Of a DNA stretch of 60,000 nucleotides, positions 41,060 to 54,200 are shown in pieces. The stretch spans positions 24,821,254-24,881,253 of the forward strand of contig NC_087065.1 in the NCBI RefSeq assembly GCF_963678635.1, written 5' to 3'. The notes under the pieces were generated by a model, which was given only the letters and a program-made list of their open reading frames with translations, was not told where the DNA came from and searched no databases. Both the position numbers and the translations under genes were made by a program. This DNA is from Symsagittifera roscoffensis (Eukaryota; Xenacoelomorpha; Acoela; Convolutidae). Each line of letters starts with the position of its first letter. Positions within the stretch are counted from its first letter, which is position 1.

Positions 41060-42305
41060 AGTTTTGTGTCTCTTCATAGTCAGTCCTTATCGGCCAAGCG
41101 TAACCAAATTTCTTTCCACGTTGGATTGAAACCGTGGTGACCAGTCTGTTCGATAACACACTGACTGACACACAGTCCGTTTCGAGTTACCGAGAAGCTC
41201 CGGCCTAAAATCACTGAACTTTGACTATTTGGGTTCGGAACCAAACAAACCTGTTTAGTATCACTTAACGAGTTTAAATTTCTCATTCTAAAAATTGCTA
41301 CTACAGCTTGTCCCGGCTGTAACTTTACCTTTCTATCTGAAAAGATTGGTACGTTGTTTTCATCTGTTTCTATTCTATTAATTGGATTCTTAACATACTT
41401 CCAGTCTGGGTTTCTAATCCTTATTAGACCGTTGTTCAAGTCAATCATCACGTCGAAATTCCTGATAAAATCTCTGCCCAAGATGAACTGGTCGGAGTCA
41501 TTCAAGTTCTCTACCACAAGGAAGCTCATCCAAAGATCCTGTCCTCCCATGTGGAGGACCGTTATTGGTTTCCTTCCGGCCACGTAAATTGCTCCTCGAT
41601 TGATTGCCGCTAGTCGGAGATTTGTCGCAATTAGGTCTTCTCTCGTGAAGCCCATTCTTTCCCAAGTTTTTATCACATCACGCTCACTACCGCTCCTGTG
41701 TCCAGAATCCCTGTGACTCCGATTTTCTTCACGTTGGTGTCGAGCAGATGTGCAGTCACATCTGCTTTGTGTCCAATGTGAACCGCGTCTTGTTCCATTA
41801 TGGCGTCATAACCTATCCTACGTTTTTTAAGTTCTGCTTCACCCAAATAGATTTACCCTATTTGGTCACTGTCTGTCGTCACGTTGTTCCTAGTGTAGAT
41901 ACTGATCCCGTCCACGTTCAGCATCACTTGATATGGTCCATAGACTTCCACGTAGCGCCCGTGAAGTTTCTTTATTCGAGGGTCACCCGTTGTTAATAGC
42001 GCTCGCACAGCTCTTGACTCATTGCGTGGCTCCACCTGTCTCAGATAATGCATCAAAGTGAATTCTGATGGTTCACTCAGATTTCTGATTATCTGGTGTC
42101 CCGCTACCGAGATTTTCGATTGTAGTTTACTTCTCTGCGGCACCATACCGAACGTCTTCCCGGAGATCACATTTAGTTTCATGCTCAAACTGCTGGGTGC
42201 TTTCGTTTCTTCGACTTCTGATGTCTCGAAGGCGTTCAGCCTTTCCTGAATTTTTTCATTTTCCAATTCGAGCTTTACCTTTTGTTCGATCTCCTTTGTT
42301 ACCAA
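41060..42305 (-). pseudogene. Element B aspartic protease region
   Basis: Retropepsin: the catalytic site reads ILDTGAVVSVM near 41700, and the C-terminal family string is SDQFILGRDFIRNFDVMIDL near 41470. Upstream a charged linker (VTKEIEQKVKLELENEKIQERL). Breaks: in-frame TAA at 41853, frame change near 41680. Unlike element A the active-site DTG is intact. Confidence 0.75.
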
Positions 42306-42550
42306 TTCCTGCTGGCTCTGTTTAGAGCATCCCTCGCGGCTGCCCTATAGTCGATCTTGAAGTCATCCACTGCAATCACCCATTCCGGTTCACGTATCTC
42401 TTCCGTTACCGCCTGCATCTTCTTCGTTGCCAGCTTTTACGGTTTCTCTTTTCTGCGTGCCTCTGCTTCACTCAACAGGCAAGCCTTGCTGGATTTCACA
42501 CCCGATAAAGCTTCCTCATGCCTTGGGTGCTTCATGGCTGCTACAGCATC

Positions 42551-44944
42551 TCAGAATTGTGGACAATCCGATTTAAAATGACCTTCCAAGTTACAAAAGA
42601 AAGACCTCGGGCCGAATGTCGCAAATACTCCTCTCATGAAACCCTCATGGTCGACCTCTGACGTATCTTCATCATCGAGGCTAAAGCCTATTGCTTTCAT
42701 GCCCTGTTTGTAAGTTGGGCATGCTGACACATGTTGGTCCGTCGAACTGCAATTTGCACAAGAGCGTCTCTTGTCCATATCGTCCCTTGGTTTGTACCAA
42801 TTGTTTCCTTGGTTTCCTGGTCCACTGTTAAAATTGCCATAATTGATTTTGTAATATCGCAATCTCGATGAAGGCTTCAGCAAAAGATATTCTTTGGACT
42901 TGATTCTCAGCTCCTCTGGTGTTGGCGCATTGGTTGAGAGTGGTATGTAATGTGTCGCCAACATTTTTCGAAGTTCATCATTCTTCACACCATCGATGAA
43001 TTTTGAGGCTACTGCCAGGTTCATATTTCTGTTCGACTCATCTGGTTGACTACACCTGCTCAGCATCTCCAAATTGTATAGAAACTTGTCTATTGTCTCA
43101 TCTTCACGTTGCCCCCGTTTCTCGAAGCGCATCATTGCTCGGTGTCCTTGGACCCCTGAGCTGAAGCGATTTAACAAAATTTCAAAGATTTTCTCAGCAG
43201 TGTCCTGCTGTTATTGTTTTTTGGCCATCACACAGATTAGGGCTGTCCCTTCCAAGTAGCTGGTAAGCGCACTGCATTCTTGTCTTTCTGACCAGGTATC
43301 AATACAGCCATCAGATTCGTCTTTATAGCATCTTGGTTTCCTAAAAACCCTTTTGGACTTTTTACTACGTTCATTGGTTCTAGATAACCTCGTAAGAAAT
43401 GTTTCCAAGGACCTGTTCAGAGGTTCAAAGGCTGTGGCCATTGATGCAGCGTCTCTTAAATGCCCCGCCTGAGTGTCTTCACTCCCTGATAAAGGCTCCG
43501 GATTTTCCCTCCTGTCCGACTCGCTGGGATTGTTTATTCCTTGGCTCGCATGAGTCCTGTTCCTGGAATCACATCTCCTAGTCGCATGTGTATCTTGCGT
43601 CGGTCGTTCGTTTGAGGTCTCTCTGTTGCCATTTGAACTTCCTCTGATGTTTGGGCCCCGTGGTCTATTGTCCCATGTGGTATAGCCTGATGAACTGCCC
43701 CTTCCTCTAGTGAATCCATATGTCCTTCTCCTATTCTGTTGTTCATTGAAGTTCACCCTTGGCTCCCTGCTGGGTTCTCCCGAATTCGATTCCCCATTTT
43801 TTGCTCCACTCCTGCTGCCTAGTAGCCCGTCCAACCTATCCATGATAGCCTGAGTTAGCCTCTCCATCATCGCATATATCTTCGTGTCAAGAGTCCCAAG
43901 AGTCTGCTCTTGTTGAATTCTCAATTCGACATGGACTGCCCTTTCCAGTTCACTCATTCTTATGGACATCTGTTCATTCTGTTCCCCTATACTGCCCACT
44001 ATGTTGGTCGGTCAAGGCTTCTTCAATTGATGCTCCGTTTTCCACTAATGGGTCACAAATGGCGATGTCACCCTGTCGATCTCAGGTAGCTTGGTGCTGG
44101 TCGAGATTCGGGCTTTGATTCTCTGCCTCGACATATTTTCACTATCCACCTCTGGATCAGCCAGTGCGTTGCTTAGCCCTGTTTTCCTACTCTCCCCAGT
44201 TCGCATTTCCGAGCTCGTCATATTCACAAAGTCTCCTGACTGGCCTGATCCGTTTGTGGTCTTGCCTATTGTCCTCACCACACCGAATCGGTCCATGGTA
44301 CCAGTCTCTCTATCGGTGTATGAGTCATTCTCCTGAGTCGAACTATTGAGGCTGACTTGAGATCCAAAGTCATCTTGCCCGTCATCGTCCTCTTCTTCTT
44401 CCTGGGTTTGTGCTTCATCGCCTGTACCCGTTCCCATAGTAAATGGAAAAAAATTTCTCAAAGTGTTCTTCACTCTTTCTGAAAAGAATGAGGACGTTGC
44501 CGGTTTTTCTGTCATGCCAACCATCATGGTGTTGTCTGTGGGTGATCTTGTAGTCGCCACATTTCCAGTAGAGATGTCGGACAGTTTCGACATCTCTTCT
44601 CGGTCCAGGGTCCCGGTGGTAGTGGCAAAATCTTGGCCTTGTTCTACCGGAGTAGATTCACTCGTCAATCTTCTGTTTCCTCTCCCTTCCGGTTCATGTC
44701 CCTACTGGTTCTCATCCATGGCAGGGTTTGAATGGACCTCTACCTCTAATCTTGCCTTTTGTCCTTCTGATGACTTTTGACTCCTGGTTTCAAGCATTAT
44801 GACTAAAACTTTCTTCCCTTTGTCGGTCCGGGTTCTTGTGATTCTTTCCACAAAAGGGTCACTCATTACTTTTCTCTGTTTCTCTGGTATGAACTTCCTG
44901 GAGCTATCACCTAGTTTAGGTATCCTTGACTTGTCTAGACTCAT
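42551..44944 (-). pseudogene. gag: Element B gag with four in-frame stops
   Basis: From ATG 44944 (MSLDKSRIPKLG) one frame stays open to 42551 except for stops at 44702, 44045, about 44010 and 43211. Parts: a Ser/Thr-rich N-terminus with an acidic run (EEEEDDDGQDDFG), a Gly/Arg-rich section (GFTRGRGSSSGYTT), a capsid-like segment (LLNRFSSGVQGHRAMMRFEKRGQREDETIDKF), a zinc knuckle CANCSSTDQHVSAC (His displaced by one compared with element A) and a second partial knuckle FFCNLEGHFKSDC that lacks the first Cys. The single open frame is notable. Confidence 0.75.
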
Positions 44945-47900
44945 TTTCAATTTTTCATTTCGTACTGCCTATACACTCAATTCGATTGCTAGTGTCCTTT
45001 TAGTCTGACTACTGATAAAAAAAACAAAACTCAAAAAATTCCAAAAGTTTCACTCAAATAGAGACCACGAATCGTTGTATGTTATCACAGTACAGTGTGT
45101 ATACAATTTATTCACAATAATCGATTATTAGTTGCAAGATATGAAGCTAGCACAGTCTGATGATATGAATATATTTAAAAGAAAGTGTTCTCACTACCCA
45201 ATCAAGCACAAATATTATTTAATTAAAACCAAAAATGAAGAAACTTAAGAATATTTTCAATGAAAAACGTTTGTGTACTGTATTTTAGTCAGTCGCAATG
45301 TGATAGTCGAACTTGTTTTTTAAAGAAAGAGCTTTCCCTGTTCGGTGCTGCACCAAACAGACAAAACTTGAAGGCAGTAATTTTCCTCAAGCGGGCGTCT
45401 ATTGCACCCAACGAGTCCTGGGTTACCTATCTGCCTTCGAATTGCCCGAGCTAGACCTACTAAAAGCCTCAGGGTAATCACTTTACGAAAAACTATTTGG
45501 ATTTCAATCCACACAAATTAGTTACAAACTCTTTTTCAATTTAGACTTAGTGTCGCGAATATCCGAGTTTAGACCTGTCTTATTTTGGTGTTGTCTTTTA
45601 TAGAAGGCAAGTTACCAGTGCAGTCACTGATTCCTAGCCTGTCGCTTAAAAACCTATTACCTTTCACTATTTTCTTTTCTTCTGTCCACTTAAGTCTTAA
45701 CAAAAATAGTACCCCTCAGGATTGGCGAAAACAAGGCCCTCCGGATTGGCAAAAACAGCACCCTTCCGGATTGGCGAAATTGGGACCACTCCGGATTGGC
45801 AAAATTGGGACCCTTCCGGATTGGCACAATTGGGACCCCTCCGGATTGGTAAAAATAGTACCCCTCCGGATTGGCAAAAACAGGACCCCTCCGGATTGGC
45901 GAAATTGGGACCACTCCGGATTGGCAAAATTGGGACCCTTCCGGATTGGCAAAATTGGGACCCCTCCGGATTGGCAAAAATAGTACCCCTCCGGATTGGC
46001 AAAAACAGTACCCCTCCGGATTGGCAAAAACAGGACCCCTCCGGATTGGCAAAAATGGGACCACTCCGGATTGGCAAAATTGGAATCCTTCCGGATTGGC
46101 AATATTGGGACCCCTCCGGATTGGCAAAAATAGTACCCCTCCGGATTGGCAAAAACAGTACCCCTCCGGATTGGCAAAAACAGGACCCCTCCGGATTGGC
46201 AAAAATGGGACCACTCCGGATTGGCAAAATTGGGATCCTTCCGGATTGGCAATATTGGGACCCCTCCGGATTGGCAAAAATAGTACCCCTCAGGATTGGT
46301 AAAAATAGTACCCCTCCGGATTGGCAAAAACAGGACCCCTCCGGATTGGCGAAATTGGGACCACTCCGGATTGGCAAAATTGGGACCCTTCCGGATTGGC
46401 AAAATTGGGACCCCTCCGGATTGGCAAAAATAGTACCCCTCCGGATTGGCAAAAACAGTACCCCTCCGGATTGGCAAAAACAGGACCCCTCCGGATTGGC
46501 AAAAATGGGACCACTCCGGATTGGCAAAATTGGAATCCTTCCGGATTGGCAATATTGGGACCCCTCCGGATTGGCAAAAATAGTACCCCTCCGGATTGGC
46601 AAAAACAGTACCCCTCCGGATTGGCAAAAACAGGACCCCTCCGGATTGGCAAAAATGGGACCACTCCGGATTGGCAAAATTGGGATCCTTCCGGATTGGC
46701 AATATTGGGACCCCTCCGGATTGGCAAAAATAGTACCCCTCAGGATTGGCAAAAATAGTACCCCTCCTGATTGCCAAAAAATAGCTTTTCAGAGACTTCC
46801 AAAGTTTTCACCCGATACCGTTCCGGATACGTTCGCCGATAATATTATGCTGTTTGTACTAACTAGGAAGGGTGTATTTTCCTTTCTTAGACCCTTCCGG
46901 ATTGAAGCTAAGCCTTTTATTTGACAATTCACCTTAACTGTGAAGGGTCTTATTACTAGCCCAATTTCGACTCGACTATGGTCTTCTCGTTCCCTTAGCC
47001 TTCCCTTTTTGTCTAGAAGAGCGTAAAATTGCCTTATTCAACAGTTGCTACCCTTTGGTAGGGCTGTAAGGGCTTTCCAAAATAAAAATTTTATATAAAA
47101 CCTGAAGGGTCTACCTTCCCGAATTAGTGAATTTGCTAAAAACAATCTTTAAAAATTTTCACGCTTACTTTCTGAAAAATGGTTAATTTTATGAGTAAGC
47201 TCACCTAATTTCTGATCTAATGATGCCAAGATCAACTGGATCTGTCCATTAGTTCTAACGTTATTATTAAAAACGTCTTTTTTCTTCAATCAAAAAATTT
47301 TCTCTCTTATAGGCTCCGCCTAACTTTTTTCGCAATTCTGTTCTTTTTGACCTAAAAACTATTGATGCGAGCTTAAAAGAACTATACTCTTCTAGTTCAA
47401 TGCAAAAACCCGATCTAAAACGTTCCAGCTGAAAAAATTTGCGAAAAAACAATGCTATTTGGACCCCTCCGGATTGATGAATCCACTAAATCAAACACGT
47501 TAAGTTCGATTTCTCTGTAACCCGGAAGGTTATCGGCAAACGGATTTTAAAACCTGTCGATTCTTTAGTGAACGTTGCCCGAACAAAAACTTTTACTGTC
47601 CGTTTTCTGTCTTTTTCACTGAAAAACGATATAGGAGTTTTAATATAGGCTGTATAAATAATAATAATAGTAATATTATACCCCTCCGGGTTTGTTCAAT
47701 CTCCGAATTAAGGTTCTTAACTCGGAAATTCGCAGTTCGGTGAAGGGTCACTACAGTGTAGTCACTGTCGAGCCCCCCACGGAGTAATATCTTACTTTTT
47801 GTACCAAAAGGGACACAAAACTTTTAACGATACCCAACAATCGATTGTTGTTGTCCTTGAGCCCTTTCTTGTCGCTCCTTGGACTGCTTGCCGGATCAGA

Positions 47901-48469
47901 CTTCTTCACTAGTCCCGAGACCCTTCCAGATTGAGCGCAAATTAGTATTAACGTGCTTGAATACTCAAATAACCCTACAGTACAAGCACCACAAACGGGT
48001 CATAAAAAATTGATCGTAACGATCCTGACTGATATGAATGCCTGTAACAACAAAATATCTAACAACAACAAACGGGAGGATCGCATCACATCTCGTCTGG
48101 GGGGATGATTTCTACTGATTTTATACTTTTTTTTTACTGTTTTTTTTTGTTTAATTTTTATGTTTTTTGTTTTTCTTAGGTACTATACTATTTTTTGTTT
48201 GGTTTTTTGTATATCTTTAAGTGTTTTTGGTCACGTACCACTCAGGAAATGACGGGACCGCGAATCCCCCCACCCTTCCTGGTTCGTGAATTTTTGGTCT
48301 TAACTAGGTTAAAAAACTATTCAGGGGAATCCGGAAGGCTTCCGCGTTCCAAAATACCCTTCCGCCCCGGCGGTTAGAGCCTTATTAAAAGCGTTATTGT
48401 TAGCATCCGCTCGGCGCGGAGTGCTCGTCAACGGTTTTGCCTGTCATATTTTGCCTGCCAAAGAAATAA
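44945..48469 (-). other. Element B long leader (5' untranslated)
   Basis: About 3.5 kb between gag and PBS with no convincing gene except the repeat array at 45716-46776. Single copies of CCCTCCGGATTG or its near relatives are scattered outside the array (for example near 46891, 47463, 47683 and 47926), and its reverse (GAAGGGT) near 46870, 46946 and 47105. The left part (44945-45715) is AT-rich without features. A T-rich stretch lies at 48120-48200, like that of element A. Confidence 0.6.
45716..46776. repeat. 25-bp tandem array with higher-order structure, element B leader
   Basis: About 42 copies of CCGGATTGGCAAAAAxxxG/ACCCCT (25 bases). Variants repeat every 6 units (150 bases), and the block 45871-46302 repeats at 46321-46758, an offset of 450 bases or 18 units. 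The unit has no stop codon in several frames, which creates ORFs of 350-400 codons on both strands that should not be taken as genes. Confidence 0.92.
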
Positions 48470-48484
48470 CACCCAGGAGCGCCA
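48470..48484 (-). other. Primer-binding site, element B (tRNA-Asn-like)
   Basis: TGGCGCTCCTGGGTG on the minus strand, 12 bases after the inner LTR edge; identical to that of element A. Confidence 0.75.
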
Positions 48485-48496
48485 TAAAAACATCTA

Positions 48497-49420
48497 TGTA
48501 ACATTCGCCCGGAAATACATATCGACGGAAAATAAAGCTAGGTTCTGAAACGACTGCCTTGCGTCTAAACACAGCTCTACATGCTTTTCACCGTCTCTGC
48601 CAAAGCCAGTTCTTTTGGTAGTTTTCCTAACATACGGTCGACAAAAACGTTACTGCTTCTGGCTCCGGTCAAAACACTCAAATTAACTTAATTATATGCA
48701 AGAATGGTGAGCTCATGGCTGGGTCTTAGTATCTCCAGACCACGAGGTCACTCATAAAAACAGGGCTACTAATTTTTTTTATATTACTATTGTTTTTGTT
48801 CAGTAGATAAAAATCATCATCTCCATCGAAAATGGATCAACCCTTTCCCTCAATTCTCAGCTTCTCATCATCTGAAAATGAATCCGGATGTTAATTAAAT
48901 TCAATTCAGGACATAACGAAGCTAAAAGTTTATATAAAAAGTTTTAGTTCATGGCCCGAGACCCCCCCCCCCCCGAATTCTGGAATCCGGGGAAATAACG
49001 TCCTTATTTCTTTTGGGAAGGCTGGACACGTCGTACCAACACCTTCCCTCGTTCGTGTAAATTGCTCTGTAACGATTGAAGCGGCAAAATTGTTAAAACT
49101 CGGAGCGGTTTCTGACATTTTCCAATTCTATCCCTCGCTATTTCTTCGTAGTTTGTTTCTACTGCAACTATTGTTGTTCTGTTTTTCTTCTGTTTTTTCT
49201 CCTGAATAGCTGTTTCAGCATTTCTCAGAAATATGACGTCACAGTTCGAAATTTTAAAAAATTAAGATACCAGATTATTCTGACCTTCACACTTTGTCTA
49301 ATCGATCAGATAACGTCACTAATCTGTTAAAACCGTCAATCTTCCAGGTCAGATGTTCTTTTCTGGTCGATTAAAATTCGAATACGAAATTGCATTTCCG
49401 TACATCCTGATCGAATGTCA
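48497..49420 (-). repeat. Element B 5' LTR (924 bp)
   Basis: Edges TGTAACATTCG and CGAATGTCA on the plus strand. It aligns fully with 24662-25588. TATATAAA at 48931-48938 and a C-run at about 48962-48974 match those of the other LTR. The adjacent PBS marks it as the 5' LTR of a minus-strand element. Confidence 0.85.
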
Positions 49421-49645
49421 GAATATCAATTTAACCTTAGAAGAAATTTCAAAAAGCTGAGAAAATCTGGAAAAAGTTTCGGACATGCTGGGAGAACCAA
49501 ATATCTCCAAAAGCGAAATTTCCAAATAATAATTATATAATATTCTTAGATACTCTAATAAACTTTATTATTAGTAGTTTTGAGTGTAAAAACCTTTTAA
49601 AAGTATATACTTCGACTTCTAATTGTACATACCTGATTGATGCTG
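49421..49645. other. 225-bp AT-rich spacer between elements B and C
   Basis: No gene or repeat seen; includes AT-rich runs (AATAATAATTATATAATATT near 49525). Confidence 0.5.
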
Positions 49646-50527
49646 TGTAACATTCGCCCAAATACTACACAGCGACGGAGCGTAGAAAAAGTACCTATTA
49701 ACGACTGACAGGCGTCAGTTACCTTAATCCTACTCGTTTTTCACCGTCTCGACCTTGCCAGTTGATTTTCTGGTCTGTTTAGGGCAAAGTAAAAAGTTAC
49801 CATTTTTAGGCCATCAGTCAAACGACTTTTGATCAGCTTTCGTTTGCATGCGAACACAACCACATAGCTGAGTCTCGGATCCTCAGACTACGTGATTGTC
49901 ATTAAAAACACGGCTCGAACAACCTATTTTAACATGTTTTTGTGTGACAGTTCTATGTTAAATCCATTGGAGATGGATTGACCCTTTCCTCTTTCTAGCT
50001 ACTCATATTCTAAAATATCAAACTATACCGGTGTTAAATTAAAGTTTCACGACATCCAGGTAGCTATATAGTTAGTTTTATACAGTCCCTTCACATAAAC
50101 AGTCTCTGGGGGACCAAGCCTCCGCTCCCGTAATATTCCAGCGATAACGCTCTTATCTCTCCTAATTTGCGTCCCGGGAGGGTTCCGTGGAATACTCCTT
50201 CCCCACTGAAGCTTCCTTCTCCACTAGTATCCGCTGACAAGTGTCTTATCGTGCGTTGTTGCCACGATAAGAGGCTTCGTATTTTCCGTCTCTTGTACGA
50301 CTGTTATTCACAATATCTGTCGTTGTTTTTATTTTCTCAGCTTTTTTGGTCAAAATGGCCGTTTTTCGTATTTCTGAGAAATATCAACTTGAAAATCGAA
50401 ATTTTAAAAATAGAAAAGTTCAGAATACTTCGACCCTCCTTTCAATCACTTTTTTGCTGTTAAGGCCTTTTCTCTCTGATTCGTGCTTCGTCTGAAGGTT
50501 GCGCTGTGCCAATCTGGCAGAATGGCA
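49646..50527 (-). repeat. Element C 3' LTR (882 bp), diverged from B
   Basis: Edges TGTAACATTCG and AGAATGGCA. It aligns with element B LTRs through shared blocks such as CACCGTCTC...GCCAGTT, AGATGGATNNACCCTTTCC and GAGTCTC/GGTCTTAG but is clearly diverged. The giant ORF lies on its right, so it is the 3' LTR. Confidence 0.7.
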
Positions 50528-51247
50528 CATACTCCCCGGACAGTCCCCATCAATGTCCCTATTGATCGCATAACACCGGGTTATCGTCAAGTAGTTATCC
50601 AGTTTTCTGTACTCAATCTTACAAATCGCATAAGAAAATGAAATTTATCTACCCCACCTCAACTCACTACGTGTTCACAAATGGCATCGTACTACATCTC
50701 ACAAAATTTGCACCATGAGGAGTGTCCTAGATAAAATATCTTTTCTGACTACTTACGTCGTCTTGCCATAAAATTTCTTTTCGCTCTTTGTGATTAAAAA
50801 GTGGGACGTGGCACGGCCACGCACCCGTTAAAATTAACTTAACGTCACTCACCAAGTATAATCAGTTATTTATGCGGTCCTTTCAATATTAAAACTAAGA
50901 AACTCTGTGGCTAGGAAAGTTATTGGGTTACCCACCCTTCTCGAGCGAGTTTACTCAATCTTACCATGTTGCCACACAGTGAAATTGTGTCTTACACAGG
51001 TTAAAAACTTCAATCGTGTTTAAATAGGTAAATATACTCACCTATGTTCTATATATACATAAATAGTATAACTAAAATCTCTTTTTCAACAATTTAACAA
51101 TTGTAACAATTTTCAAAGTTTGGTTTGACCAAACTAAATCAAAACAAAAAGTTTAACAAGTTCAATAATCAAAACTTGGTTGATTGGTTCAAGTTTTAGC
51201 ACACAAAGACAAGTTTTCTCTCCTTCTCTACTCTTCTTTGTTCATCT
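50528..51247 (-). other. 3' untranslated region of element C
   Basis: No gene. It matches the corresponding part of element B in patches (ATTAAAACTAAGAAACTCTGTGG near 50888). A CAA/AAC-rich stretch at 51080-51170 has short repeats of AACAATTT and AAACTAAATC. Confidence 0.45.
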
Positions 51248-54200
51248 TCATTCCATCACTTCTCCATCTTGATCATCAGCTTCGCTGTCTTCCAATACTT
51301 TCTCCAGCATGTCCATGGAGTTGCGGGCCGTGCCCCAACTCTCCTGTTCCAACAGCCTCGGTTTGCAACAAGGTAGCAAGTCAACATTAACCTTTTGCTC
51401 CCGGTTCCTGCAAAAGCTGTTGTGAAGACATAGGCTCACATTTTGTTCTAGGTCAGCTCTTAAGACCTCTTTCCTCTCGTCTTCAGTTACACAAGGCGCT
51501 CCAGCTACTCGCTTCACCGACGTAGTGACCGCGTTTCTGTGCGTCAGGAATGCTCTCTTATAGGCACCTGGTCCTATATCTAGCTGGAAAGATTGATAGG
51601 CTTCCGTGTTCCTCGACATGTGACGCTTCGCGCGTTCATACATCCATGATGTCATCACTGCACGGAACCAAGGCATCAATCTTTGCCTTGACCATATTCT
51701 TTCAATGGCTTTAGGTATTCTCAGAACCTTGCAGGTGGTTCTGAAAAGATCCAATTCATGACTCATCTTCACGTGGCACGGCCGTCTCCTGTTCACTTGT
51801 GTCCGCGTTAGCCTCCAGCCATCTCACTGCCAGCATGGCACTAACCACCACGATTGACACCTGTTGATTCTGATCGGGCAACCCCGTACAGTATAACTCC
51901 TCCACGTCCCATACTAGCATCAGATTCCCGCGTTTGGGGTACAACAACGTCTGCGCCAAGCAGTGGCAAGGATATTCCCCATGGGTTCTCACTATGTTCC
52001 TTCGGGTCCGATACCCTGAGGCTCCCAGCAACGGTTCCACCTCCATCAGAATTCTATGTAAGTCGTCTTTCTCTTCTATGGTGGGGAATTCTGTGGGTAA
52101 GGCTCCACTCGCTTTCTGTTTCTGGAACTCACTCACATTGCCTTCGTTTAATCTCAGGAACTTCTTCACCCACTACGTCTTGCAACTAGCCTTCAGATCT
52201 CTTCGGGACTGGCCGAAAGATCTTCGCCAATAAATCATGTGACCTCTCCGACATTCTGGCCAACCTTACGCACTTTGGCACAGAGAAAAGTTGGTCAATC
52301 AACACCTGCTGTGTCCTTGCATCCATCACCACCATGTGTGTGGGATATCTACTACTGCAATATGGTGCGGAGTTTGAACCCACCAGATATTTTGAACCAG
52401 TCGGTTTATGATAGGCCTCACTATCTTTCAGATTCATCTCGTTCTCCAGAGCTTCTCTCCAGCCCTCGATCTTCTGCTCCGTCTGCAATGCTCCAGGGAA
52501 TACTTCCACGCTGAGGGACGTCACTAGCTCATGGGCACGCTCCAGGCGCTCAAGCGATTCTATGGAACTCGTCATGCTACAAAATCCCAAGGCTGTGATC
52601 AAATTTACATCCGTCACCCCATGACAATCCGCGACTAACTCCATTCCACTCTTATCCGACATGCTCAATCTTCCGTACAATCGTGCCAGTTGCCGATGCT
52701 GCTCGCTCAGCGTAACTAGGCAGTGTCCCAGATTACAAACATGTCCTTCCATCCCACTATGTTGAGCCAAGCATGTGCCCTGCTTCAACCAATTGCTCGA
52801 TGGACCTTCCTCGGACAGCTCCGTGGATGGGTTGCTCTTGCGCTTCGTCAACCTCATGGCCAGCAGATGATGTATCATGGCCAGATCATGCAAACTCGCG
52901 TCATCATCCAGGTCTAACGTGATATCCGCCGTCATGTCCCAGATTAAACCGGCGTTGGGATGAGGACATCAAGAAGGCTTCATGAGTTCCCACATCGTCA
53001 CTAGACTGGTTTTCAAGGGACCGTCCCAAGAACCACAATCAAAACTCACTTGCCCCTTTAGCTCGGGAACCGAGGGTTCGACCACTCGTTCTTCCAAGAT
53101 AATTCCCAGCTTGGGTTGTTCCACCATCAGCATCCCAGTCTCTTTAATACGTTCAACCCAGAAATTGAGTACTATGACTTGCTCATGGTCGAAGTACGCT
53201 TCCCTGGCTTCTTCATTCACGAAGGGATTATACGCCATCCCCGGTATGCCAGACACGTATTGGAACGACTTCAGTTTCCCTTGTGTTGCAAACTCTTTTT
53301 GTCCTTTGACTGCTTCAATCAACTCCCGGCTCACTTTCAATTCTTTGTTGGAATATCTTCTCACTTCTTCCAACTTGCGATAGCTCTCCATGTCATTCGA
53401 CTCCTTGTTTGGTACAGTCAACGGCATATCCTGATACAGTTCCAGGAGTGCCCTAAGGAAGTTCCTTTCGCAATCAACTCCCTTTTGCCGAATGATCTTT
53501 ATACATTCTCCCAAAACAGGAGTGGGGATACGATCCACCACGAACCTGACAAAGCAAAGGGCATCCTTACGCTTAGCCCATGCTATCGCAGAATCGTCTT
53601 TTGAAATCAACGCTCGCAGAGCTTCCATCAACTCCAGCTCCTGTTCCCGTGATTTCGAATCATTACTGGCTTCATACTCCGCCTTCTTGATGCCCATCAG
53701 GCACCAAGCCAACCGTACTTGCAGATCAGTTCTCATGCACGGATGAGCCAGGTACGCTGCCACCGTAGCAGGTGCATGCATCGATTCGTCGAAGTATCTC
53801 TGGAGGGCCGTATTCTTGTCGATTAAAGTTTGAATTCTCCGTGAGCTCTTTCAGATATTCCTGTATGGCTCGCTTCTCGCTCCAAGCCATCAGGTGCCCT
53901 CTCGCTGAGTTTCTCGCTTTCAACATCTCCACATAACCTCCTGCTGGATCCCCCATGTGGACTGATTCCGGCACAGTGACTCGACTGTACTCGACCACGT
54001 CGAGTTGTCCTTCCAGCTTCAGCTTGGCTATGTTGGTCCGCGAGGGCCTGTAATCTTCAAGTCCTCCAGATCCACATTGACTGATGATCTCCATCTCTAA
54101 TTTAGTGTCTGCCAGGGTTCGTGCTGTTTTCTTTGATCTTACGGCAGTCGTGGTCAGACCTGCCAAGAGCATAGGGGGTATCAGATTCTCTTTTTCTCCC

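Larger units (their letters stand above)
24662..49420 (-). mobile_element. Element B: giant (24.8 kb) Ty3/gypsy-like LTR retrotransposon with extra 3' genes
   Basis: Two similar LTRs (24662-25588 and 48497-49420) bracket, in minus-strand order, a tRNA-Asn-like PBS, a 3.5-kb leader with a 25-bp repeat array, gag, protease, RT-RNase H, integrase, a macro-domain-like ORF and a reading frame of about 2,900 codons. Element C repeats the giant ORF plus LTR arrangement, so the unit is a family and not an accident of neighbouring insertions. The five bases outside the two LTRs (ACCTT and GAATA) do not match, so the copy may have been rearranged. Most ORFs are broken. Confidence 0.75.

Noticed and set aside
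45716-46776. CRISPR array
   Set aside because: Repeats are directly adjacent with no unique spacers, no cas genes, and the setting is a eukaryotic retrotransposon leader.
45697-46924. ORFs of 350-400 codons on both strands over the 25-bp array
   Set aside because: They exist only because the 25-base unit has no stop in several frames; both strands and several frames are open at once.
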